Positions 1-5,665 of a stretch of DNA of 10,605 bases are shown here, in pieces. Under the pieces are notes generated by a model. The model had not been told where the DNA came from, did not search any database, and saw only the letters and a program-made list of their open reading frames with translations. The DNA comes from JBIOHJ01 sp044448905. Its GTDB lineage: Bacteria > Bacteroidota > Bacteroidia > AKYH767-A > OLB10. Within the stretch, counting starts at the first letter, position 1. Every line of letters begins with the position of its first letter. Where the stretch lies: contig JBIOHJ010000115.1 of the NCBI GenBank assembly GCA_044448905.1, positions 1 through 10,605 of the forward strand. The letters run 5' to 3'. The position numbers and the translations under genes were made by a program.

Positions 1-1022
1 ATGTTTTTTCGTGAAGCGACAATATCCTGCGCAGTCATTCCTTTCTTATCAAGATAACCCATCTTGCGCATCCAGTCGTCATTAAAAATTTTAGCAAGAT
101 AACGGGTGCCATGGTCGTGAAAAATAAGAACAACCACATCTGATTTTTTCAGCTTATCTTTCATTTGCAAAAGACCGCACACTGCCGAGCCGGCAGAATA
201 TCCAACCCAGATTCCTTCCCTGCGAACAATTTCACGCGTCATAGTCGCAGCATCCTTGTCGGTTACTTTTTCAAAATGGTCAATCACGCTGAAATCATAA
301 TTCTTTGGGATAAAATCTTCACCTATACCTTCGGTTACATACGGATAAATTTCACTTTTATCAAGCTTACCTGTTTCATGAAATTTTTTCAATGCCGATC
401 CGTAGGTATCCACTGCCCACACTTTGATATCAGGATTTTTTTCTTTCAGGAACATTGCAGTACCTGTAATAGTTCCGCCTGTGCCCGCACCAACCACGAG
501 GTGGGTAATTTTTCCTTCTGTTTGTTTCCATATTTCAGGGCCGGTGGATTCATAATGCGCCTGGCGGTTTGATAAATTATCGTACTGGTTCGGGAAAAAG
601 GAATTTGCAATTTCCTTATTCAGCCGCGCAGCAACAGCGTAGTATGAACGCGGGTCTTCGGGTTCCACATTGGTAGGGCAAACAATTACCTCAGCGCCAA
701 AAGCGTGGAGTGCATCCATTTTTTCCTTCGACTGTTTATCTGTTGTGGTGAAAATACATTTATATCCTTTGATGATACCAACAATTGCCAGCCCCATTCC
801 CGTATTTCCCGATGTACATTCAATAATAGTTCCGCCCGGTTTAAGCTTGCCTGCTCTTTCGGCATCTTCAACCATTTTTAAAGCCATACGATCTTTAATG
901 GAATTGCCGGGGTTAAAAGTTTCTACCTTAGCAAGCACGGTAGCACTTACACCATCAGTCACTTTATTTAATTTTATCAATGGGGTATTGCCGATGGCTT
1001 GCAAAATATTCTGGTAATACAT
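1..1022 (-). CDS. Cystathionine beta-synthase, PLP-dependent (partial, C-terminus outside window)
   Basis: Read on the minus strand from the ATG at 1022-1020, an uninterrupted frame of 340 codons runs off the left edge. It begins MYYQNILQAIGNTPLIKL, the usual opening of fold-type II PLP enzymes. Visible motifs are the Schiff-base lysine K43 in NPGNSIKDR, the substrate loop TSGNTG (residues 70-75), the phosphate-binding loop GAGTGGTITG (178-187) and the GYSAGSA serine segment. The stretches EGIGEDFIPKNYD and YLAKIFNDDWM favour cystathionine beta-synthase (serine plus homocysteine to cystathionine) over plain cysteine synthase. Family members of this type often carry a C-terminal CBS-domain pair, which would lie left of the window; I cannot see it. 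A cysteine synthase remains the alternative. The enzyme should be cytosolic. A TACTTTTG box lies 17 nt upstream of the start. Confidence 0.88.
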   Translation of the reverse strand, partial: MYYQNILQAIGNTPLIKLNKVTDGVSATVLAKVETFNPGNSIKDRMALKMVEDAERAGKLKPGGTIIECTSGNTGMGLAIVGIIKGYKCIFTTTDKQSKEKMDALHAFGAEVIVCPTNVEPEDPRSYYAVAARLNKEIANSFFPNQYDNLSNRQAHYESTGPEIWKQTEGKITHLVVGAGTGGTITGTAMFLKEKNPDIKVWAVDTYGSALKKFHETGKLDKSEIYPYVTEGIGEDFIPKNYDFSVIDHFEKVTDKDAATMTREIVRREGIWVGYSAGSAVCGLLQMKDKLKKSDVVVLIFHDHGTRYLAKIFNDDWMRKMGYLDKKGMTAQDIVASRKN

Positions 1023-1039
1023 TACTTTTTTATTTGCCG

Positions 1040-1047
1040 CAAAAGTA
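1040..1047 (-). promoter_or_regulatory. Candidate -7 box for the cystathionine beta-synthase gene
   Basis: The minus strand reads TACTTTTG, an exact match to the Bacteroidota -7 consensus TAnnTTTG, 17 nt before the start codon. No TTG-type -33 element is visible at the usual spacing, so the call rests on one box and its position. The expected leader would be only about 10 nt. Confidence 0.35.
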
Positions 1048-1075
1048 AGAAAAGAGATCAGAGTCATTAGTTGTT

Positions 1076-1083
1076 TAATTTTG
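1076..1083 (+). promoter_or_regulatory. Candidate -7 box for the AlbA_2 gene
   Basis: The plus strand reads TAATTTTG, matching TAnnTTTG, only 8 nt before the ATG at 1092. If used, transcription would begin almost at the start codon and give a nearly leaderless message. No -33 partner is visible, and the motif is easily met by chance in AT-rich DNA. Confidence 0.25.
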
Positions 1084-1091
1084 CCGTTGAA

Positions 1092-1748
1092 ATGCTAGGA
1101 ACGATTAAAAAGGAAAGAAGAATTTCAACTCGTCTTCAGCGATTGATTGAAACAGGCGAAAATGAAATGCTGGATTTTAAAAAAGAAATAACAGATGTGA
1201 ATAAGATTGCGAAAACTATTGTTTCGTTTGCGAATCATAAAGGCGGAACCATACTGGTTGGTGTTAATGATGATAAAACATTGCATGGAGTTAATGCCGA
1301 AGAAGAAAAACATATGCTGAATCGCGCAGCTGAACTTTACTGTAACCCACAAATTGAAATCGAAATGTCAGAACATGCTGTTGGAAAAAAATCAATTCTT
1401 GAAGTGGTTATTCCATCCGGAACACAAAAGCCTTATTATGCAAAAGGTGAAGACGAAAAATGGGGGGCGACTATTCGTGTTAAAGACCAATCCATCCTGG
1501 CAAGCAAAGTTTTGATTGAAGTTTTAAAACGGGAAAATAGACAACAGCAAACCTTAATTAAATATTCTTCGAAGGAACAGGCTCTTCTCAATTATCTTGA
1601 TAAAACTGAATCAATAACATTAAAAGAATTTTGCCGATTGCAGAATATTTCAAGACGCAGTGCACAGGTGATACTTGTTAACCTGGTAAGCATCGGGGTG
1701 CTTCGTTTGCATTCTGATGAGAAAGAGGATTTCTTTTCGCTGCGATAA
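1092..1748 (+). CDS. AlbA_2 (Schlafen-type) domain protein with winged-helix-like C-terminus
   Basis: This is a 218-residue protein. Residues about 15-145 fit the AlbA_2 putative nucleic-acid or nucleotide-binding domain: an opening RLIETGENEMLDFKKEI, then IAKTIVSFANHKGGTILVGVNDD (positions 39-61; the family signature is FANt.GGtiliGV.D). The last ~60 residues, with LLNYLDKTESITLKEFCRLQ and SRRSAQVILVNL, look like a winged helix. I chose the ATG at 1092 because the conserved RLQRLIETGE segment must be included, which rules out the ATG at 1171. A TTG at 1071 in the same frame would add seven residues and overlaps the promoter box. Proteins of this type are common in Bacteroidota and are often annotated as ATP-binding or RNA-binding; their role is not established. 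It is divergent from the beta-synthase gene with a 69-bp gap, and I infer no functional link. Confidence 0.82.
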   Translation: MLGTIKKERRISTRLQRLIETGENEMLDFKKEITDVNKIAKTIVSFANHKGGTILVGVNDDKTLHGVNAEEEKHMLNRAAELYCNPQIEIEMSEHAVGKKSILEVVIPSGTQKPYYAKGEDEKWGATIRVKDQSILASKVLIEVLKRENRQQQTLIKYSSKEQALLNYLDKTESITLKEFCRLQNISRRSAQVILVNLVSIGVLRLHSDEKEDFFSLR

Positions 1749-1753
1749 TATTA

Positions 1754-1810
1754 CCACAGATTCACAGATTTTTGATATTAATATCTAATAATTAATCTGT
1801 GAATCTGTGG
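1754..1810. repeat. Perfect 17-bp inverted repeat in the intergenic gap
   Basis: Arm 1754-1770 (CCACAGATTCACAGATT) is the exact reverse complement of 1794-1810, with a 23-nt loop. Each arm is itself a tandem octamer (CACAGATT twice), and the loop contains the palindrome GATATTAATATC at 1774-1785. It starts 5 nt after the stop codon of the AlbA_2 gene and lies 57 nt before mqnD. It may act as a transcription barrier, but there is no clean oligo-T tract directly after the stem. The octamer structure also fits a dispersed REP- or MITE-like element, a type often seen between genes of environmental Bacteroidota. Confidence 0.8.
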
Positions 1811-1867
1811 CTATCTAATTAAAATTTTTAATTCTATTCTTTAACTTATATAATAATTCATTCAAAA

Positions 1868-2704
1868 TTGATTAAGCAGATTACAATAGGTTTTTCTCCA
1901 TGCCCAAACGATGTGTTTATGTTTGGCGCTTTAGTTAATGGTTTGATTAATGCGGAAGGATTGCAATTTGAACCGGTTATTGAAGATGTGGAGTCGTTAA
2001 ACCAAAAAGCATTGAATAATCAATTAGATGTTACCAAGCTTAGCGTGAATGCGTACGCGCACGTATCAAATAATTATTTGATTCTTGATTCGGGAAGCGC
2101 ATTAGGAAAAAACTGCGGACCGATGCTTATTAGCAAAAAGAAAAGATCAATAGAAGAAGTGCCTCAATTGAAAATTGCAATCCCCGGAAAATATACAACT
2201 GCAAATTTATTGCTGAGCATTTTCTTTCCGGCTGCGCAGAATAAAATGGAAATGTTTTTTTCAGATATAGAAAATGCAGTACTAAGCGAATCGGTTGATG
2301 CCGGACTTATAATTCATGAGAACCGTTTTACTTACCAGCAAAAAGGATTGTTGAAAATTGCCGACATGGGTGAATTATGGGAACAGCAAACAGGTTGCCT
2401 GCTCCCATTAGGAAGCATTGCTGTAAAAAGAAATATCGAATTGGCGGCTGCAAAAAAAATTAATCGCCTGGTAAATAAAAGTATTCAATTTGCATTTGAT
2501 AATCCCGAAAAAATTATGCCGTATGTGCGCAAACATGCACAGGAGATGAGTGAGCCGGTAATGAAGCAGCACATTAATTTATATGTGAATGAATTTTCTT
2601 TAGCTTTGGGCGATAGCGGAAAAAAAGCCATTGAATTATTGCTTTACAAAGGAAAGGAAGCAGGGTTGCTTCCTGAAATCCAAAATCAAATTTTTATTTC
2701 CTGA
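1868..2704 (+). CDS. mqnD: 1,4-dihydroxy-6-naphthoate synthase (futalosine menaquinone pathway)
   Basis: The 278-residue product has the two-lobed periplasmic-binding-like fold of the MqnA/MqnD family. It carries the MqnD signature GFSPCPNDVF (residues 8-17), then DVTKLSVNAYAHV (54-66), SGSALGKNCGP (75-85) and GLIIHENRFTY (146-156). The histidine H150 in the last motif corresponds to the catalytic histidine described for MqnD. The enzyme converts cyclic dehypoxanthinyl futalosine to 1,4-dihydroxy-6-naphthoate in the cytosol, so the host probably makes menaquinone by the futalosine route. No ATG occurs between the upstream in-frame stop (1829-1831) and the conserved N-terminus, so the start is the TTG at 1868. 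The heptose epimerase gene follows after 36 nt on the same strand, so co-transcription is possible although the functions differ. Confidence 0.92.
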   Translation: MIKQITIGFSPCPNDVFMFGALVNGLINAEGLQFEPVIEDVESLNQKALNNQLDVTKLSVNAYAHVSNNYLILDSGSALGKNCGPMLISKKKRSIEEVPQLKIAIPGKYTTANLLLSIFFPAAQNKMEMFFSDIENAVLSESVDAGLIIHENRFTYQQKGLLKIADMGELWEQQTGCLLPLGSIAVKRNIELAAAKKINRLVNKSIQFAFDNPEKIMPYVRKHAQEMSEPVMKQHINLYVNEFSLALGDSGKKAIELLLYKGKEAGLLPEIQNQIFIS

Positions 2705-2740
2705 CTTGTTCAATTCGAAATTTACAGTCCTTAACCCTCT

Positions 2741-3598
2741 ATGATTATTGTAACCGGAGCTGCCGGGTTCATTGGAAGTTGTTTAGTCCGGAAACTGAAT
2801 GATGAGGGATATGTTGATTTAATCCTGATTGACGATTTTAGTAATCAGGAGAAAAATAAAAATCTCACAAACAAAACATTTTCAAAAAAAAATGACCGCA
2901 ATGATTTTTTAACGTGGTTAAAATCCAATCATGCATCTGTTAATTTTATTTTTCATATCGGTGCGCGAACGGATACGGCTGAGTTTGATAAAGAAGTTTT
3001 TAATCGCCTTAACTTAGAATATTCAAAAAATATATGGACATTATGCGTTGAATTTCAGATTCCGTTATTGTATGCATCATCCGCAGCAACATATGGGTCC
3101 GGTGAGTTTGGTTATAATGATGATCATGCACTGATTGGAAAATTAAAACCCCTCAATCCTTATGGGGAATCAAAAAACGAATTTGATAAATGGATATTAC
3201 AGCAAAAAAATTTTCCGCCATTCTGGACGGGGCTAAAATTTTTTAATGTGTATGGGCCAAACGAATATCATAAAGGAAGGATGGCTTCTGTAATTTTTCA
3301 TGCGTTCAACCAGGTAAAATCTGCAGGAAAAGTAAAATTATTCCGTTCACATCGGTCGGATTATAAAGACGGGTTGCAGCTTCGCGATTTTATTTATGTG
3401 AAAGATGTTGTGGAAGTGTGTTATTACTTTTTTCAGCATCAGAAAAATTCTTCAATTTATAATCTTGGCACCGGCAAAGCCCGTTCATTCTACGACCTTG
3501 CTACTGCTGTTTTTAATTCAATGAATAAAACGGTTAACATCGAATTTATTGACATGCCTTTGGATTCGCGACAAATACCAATACTTCACCGAAGCTAA
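2741..3598 (+). CDS. hldD: ADP-L-glycero-D-manno-heptose 6-epimerase, C-terminus altered by frameshift
   Basis: This is an extended short-chain dehydrogenase/reductase. It has the NAD(P)-binding GAAGFIGS (residues 6-13), HIGARTDT (72-79), SSAATYGSG (113-121) and the catalytic pair Y141 and K145 in NPYGESK. NVYGPNEYHKGRMASV and the F..F/LF segments near 187-201 are typical of HldD, which epimerises ADP-D-glycero-heptose to the L form for lipopolysaccharide core. The frame is sound up to D275 (codon 3563-3565). After that it reads SRQIPILHRS and stops, whereas the +1 frame continues with the expected family ending RDKYQYFTEAKMEKL to 3704. So about 45 residues are displaced. A 2-nt loss within an ancestral GAT-ATT-CGC, or one extra T, would explain it. 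It may be a real mutation or an assembly error. Nine consecutive A residues at 2884-2892 do not disturb the frame. Confidence 0.85.
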   Translation: MIIVTGAAGFIGSCLVRKLNDEGYVDLILIDDFSNQEKNKNLTNKTFSKKNDRNDFLTWLKSNHASVNFIFHIGARTDTAEFDKEVFNRLNLEYSKNIWTLCVEFQIPLLYASSAATYGSGEFGYNDDHALIGKLKPLNPYGESKNEFDKWILQQKNFPPFWTGLKFFNVYGPNEYHKGRMASVIFHAFNQVKSAGKVKLFRSHRSDYKDGLQLRDFIYVKDVVEVCYYFFQHQKNSSIYNLGTGKARSFYDLATAVFNSMNKTVNIEFIDMPLDSRQIPILHRS

Positions 3599-3704
3599 AA
3601 TGGAAAAGTTGAAGCAGGCAGGGTATTCGAATTCTTTTTTTTCGCTCGAAGAAGGAATTTCTGATTATGTAAATAATTACCTTTCGTCCGGAAATTATTT
3701 TTGA
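3567..3704 (+). pseudogene. hldD: Displaced 3' end of the hldD reading frame
   Basis: In the +1 frame relative to the upstream hldD gene, codons from 3567 read RDKYQYFTEAKMEKLKQAGY and continue through FFSLEEGISDYVNNYL to a TGA at 3702-3704. This matches the C-terminal helix region expected for HldD. It carries one internal ATG at 3600 but is too short to be an independent gene. Its stop lies 3 nt before the GtrA start, which is the spacing expected if the full-length gene once ended here. Confidence 0.8.
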
Positions 3705-3707
3705 GAA

Positions 3708-4148
3708 ATGATTAAAAAACTTTTTGAATTCAAGTTAATCCGCTACGGTGTTTCAGCATCAGCCGGAACTTTTGTGGATGTAGCGATGTATTTTATTGCC
3801 TTCAATTATATTTTTCAGAAATCCGATATTCATATTTTTGATTTCCTTGTGGTTTCAGCGCCTTCGGCAGCGTTGGGAATCTCATACACTTGCGGGTTAT
3901 TCACCAATTTCATTATTACAAAATATTATGTTTTTACCGAATCGGACCTTCGCGGCCATCATCAATTGATGCGCTATATCTTAATTGCAATTTTAGTTTT
4001 GATTCTGAACTATGGTTTGATGACCTTCCTGATAAAAGGCCTTAACTGGTACCCGACCCCTTCGCGAGCGTTTTCAGCAATTACAATCGGGTTCGTAAGT
4101 TTTATTTTTCATAAAACTTTTTCCTTCAGGGTGAATAAAGGGGAATAA
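3708..4148 (+). CDS. GtrA-family four-helix membrane protein
   Basis: The 146-residue product has four hydrophobic segments at about residues 12-32, 46-68, 87-107 and 119-136. It has the GtrA-like arrangement: an opening FKLIRYGVSASAGTFVDV, TNFIITKYYVF (66-76) at the end of the second helix, and FIFHKTFSFR (132-141) at the C-terminus. GtrA-like proteins are associated with moving or flipping polyprenyl-linked sugars for surface glycan decoration. The exact substrate cannot be told from the sequence. The gene begins 3 nt after the displaced stop of hldD, consistent with one transcript and a shared envelope-sugar theme. It ends 16 nt from the stop of the convergent MerR gene, and I see no strong terminator between them. 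Confidence 0.85.
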   Translation: MIKKLFEFKLIRYGVSASAGTFVDVAMYFIAFNYIFQKSDIHIFDFLVVSAPSAALGISYTCGLFTNFIITKYYVFTESDLRGHHQLMRYILIAILVLILNYGLMTFLIKGLNWYPTPSRAFSAITIGFVSFIFHKTFSFRVNKGE

Positions 4149-4164
4149 ATTTAAGCTGGAAAAT

Positions 4165-4500
4165 TTAAATAGTTTCTTTCAGCTCAACAAGAAAAGTTCT
4201 CACCCGCATCAGCGATTCATGCAACTCAACGTCCTTATTAAGAGTCTGCTTATCGCCTTTTAATTTATTCTTGGCGCCTTCAAGAGTATAGCCTCTTTCC
4301 TTTACCAGGTAAAAAATCTTTTTTAGATTTTCCACATCCTCCTTTGTAAATAAACGGTTCCCTTTTTTGTTTCGTGCAGGTTTAAGGATATCAAATTCTT
4401 TTTCCCAAAACCGGATCAATGATTCATTAACGTTAAAAAGCTTTGCAACTTCTCCGATAGAAAAGTATAGTTTCAGGTCTTCAGTTTCTTTGTATGGCAT
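4165..4500 (-). CDS. MerR-family transcriptional regulator
   Basis: The 111-residue protein has a MerR-type winged helix-turn-helix at its N-terminus: YFSIGEVAKLFNVNESLIRFWEKEF (residues 12-36, the recognition helix followed by the typical R-F/Y-W/Y-E). Next come the wing R..KGNRLFTKEDVENLKKI and the helical stretch LVKERGYTLEGAKNKL. A short C-terminal helix follows, with no cysteine cluster or large ligand domain, so a metal sensor is unlikely. It starts 19 nt downstream of the M23 peptidase stop on the same strand, with no visible promoter of its own, so the two are probably co-transcribed. The target and signal are unknown; regulation of envelope genes would be a guess. Confidence 0.9.
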   Translation of the reverse strand: MPYKETEDLKLYFSIGEVAKLFNVNESLIRFWEKEFDILKPARNKKGNRLFTKEDVENLKKIFYLVKERGYTLEGAKNKLKGDKQTLNKDVELHESLMRVRTFLVELKETI

Positions 4501-4519
4501 GGCAGTTACAGTTTATATT

Positions 4520-5491
4520 TTAATCAAACGACTGGTTGAATTGTGACGATATGACTAACATTTTTTCATATTCTTCAGGAGTCAGGTCATTGTAAAAGAA
4601 ATTAACAGGGTTTATTTTACTCTTGTTTTTTATGACTTCGTAGTGCAGATGCGGACCTGTGCTGCTACCGGTGTTGCCAACAAAGCCTATTACATCGCCC
4701 CGGTTTACCCGTTGTCCCTGTCTTACATTAATTTTTTTCATGTGTCCATACAACGTTTCATAACCATATCCGTGATTAATAATTACGTTATGCCCGTATC
4801 CGCGTCCGAAAAGCTCAACCTTTTCAACTATTCCATTGCCGGTTGCATAAATTTCAGTCCCGGTTGAGGCTGTAAAATCAAGCCCGGTATGTAAAATGGA
4901 TGTTTTATAAATTGGATGAATGCGATAACCGAATCCTGAAGCAATACGCGTCAGGTCTTTATTGCTGATGGGCTGAATTGCGGGAATTGAAGCCAGCATT
5001 TGATTTTTATTTTTTGCCAGCGCAAAAATCTCATCATACGATTTAGACTGGATATACAATTGCTTTGCAAGCTTATCAATGCTTTTTGCGGTCTCAATCA
5101 TCAGCGCTGAATTGTCATATCCTTCCAGGTCACGGTATTTATTTATTCCGCCATAACCGGCTTTGCGAATACTTTCCGGAATCGGATCAGCTTCGAATAT
5201 CACACGGTAAATATTATCATCATTGGTTTCAAGGTCATTGAGAACAGCCTCGGCCTGTACGACACGCTGGTGTAAGAGTTCAAACTGAAGAGTAAGTTCA
5301 TTAATTTCTCTTCTTAATTGTTTTTCTTTCGGAGAATCAACGTAAGAATAAGCTATTAAAATAATTATTGCACCGAATACAAGCGCAGTTGCCAGCCATC
5401 CGGTAATCCTGAATAATTTTTTACCGATGGAAACAACCACCTTTTCATACTTAAGTGAATGGGTGTTGAAGTAATATTTTGCTTTTGCCAT
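4520..5491 (-). CDS. Membrane-anchored M23 family metallopeptidase
   Basis: The 323-residue protein has a cytoplasmic basic N-terminus, one transmembrane helix at about residues 33-50, and a coiled-coil-like segment at about 55-90 (KQLRREINELTLQFELLHQR). The LytM/M23 domain occupies roughly 180-300. The zinc site is intact: H201 and D205 in HTGLDF, and the HxH in GPHLHYE (281-283), with a further histidine at H250 in LYGHM. Such enzymes cut peptidoglycan stem or cross-bridge peptides in the periplasm, or activate other hydrolases when degenerate. Here the residues favour an active enzyme. It is divergent from alaS and sits just upstream of the MerR gene, a neighbourhood I recall as common in Bacteroidota. 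A TTG/TATTTTTG promoter pair lies upstream. Confidence 0.92.
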   Translation of the reverse strand: MAKAKYYFNTHSLKYEKVVVSIGKKLFRITGWLATALVFGAIIILIAYSYVDSPKEKQLRREINELTLQFELLHQRVVQAEAVLNDLETNDDNIYRVIFEADPIPESIRKAGYGGINKYRDLEGYDNSALMIETAKSIDKLAKQLYIQSKSYDEIFALAKNKNQMLASIPAIQPISNKDLTRIASGFGYRIHPIYKTSILHTGLDFTASTGTEIYATGNGIVEKVELFGRGYGHNVIINHGYGYETLYGHMKKINVRQGQRVNRGDVIGFVGNTGSSTGPHLHYEVIKNKSKINPVNFFYNDLTPEEYEKMLVISSQFNQSFD

Positions 5492-5533
5492 TTCTTAATG
5501 TGCGGGAAATGATAATTTTACAACCTTTCCGAA

Positions 5534-5567
5534 CAAAAATAGATAAAAAATATTTTATTCATTTCAA
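5534..5567 (-). promoter_or_regulatory. Candidate Bacteroidota-type promoter for the M23 peptidase/MerR pair
   Basis: On the minus strand a TTG (5567-5565) is followed after 23 nt by TATTTTTG (5541-5534), an exact match to the -7 consensus TAnnTTTG. The spacing is at the long end of what is usual. Transcription would begin near 5527, leaving a leader of about 35 nt before the ATG at 5491. Confidence 0.5.
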
Positions 5568-5602
5568 GGTGGACTAAATATATTAACAATGACATCTTCA
5601 GA

Positions 5603-5643
5603 AACCGGATTTTACAACTTTATAATTATACAAAAATCCGGTT
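5603..5643. promoter_or_regulatory. 11-bp inverted repeat upstream of alaS, possible operator or leader hairpin
   Basis: AACCGGATTTT (5603-5613) is the exact reverse complement of AAAATCCGGTT (5633-5643), separated by 19 nt. It ends 22 nt before the alaS ATG. The spacer contains TATAATTATA (5621-5630), which resembles a -10 box, so the arms may flank the alaS promoter. In E. coli, AlaRS is known to repress its own gene by binding a palindrome around the promoter; whether this repeat does the same is inference. It could instead fold in the mRNA as a leader hairpin. There is no oligo-T tract after it, so a terminator is unlikely. Confidence 0.6.
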
Positions 5644-5665
5644 CGCGAAGACAAATAAAGTAAAA

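Noticed and set aside
165..1017. Plus-strand open frames of 115-135 codons
   Set aside because: They lie antisense to the well-supported cystathionine beta-synthase gene and have no family-like features.
2884..2892. Run of nine A as a possible phase-variation or slippage site in hldD
   Set aside because: The reading frame is intact across it, and slipping here would not restore the 3' frame without creating a long wrong stretch.
4149..4164. AT-only hairpin between the GtrA and MerR genes as a terminator
   Set aside because: Only about 6 A-T pairs can form, with no GC stem or clear T tract.
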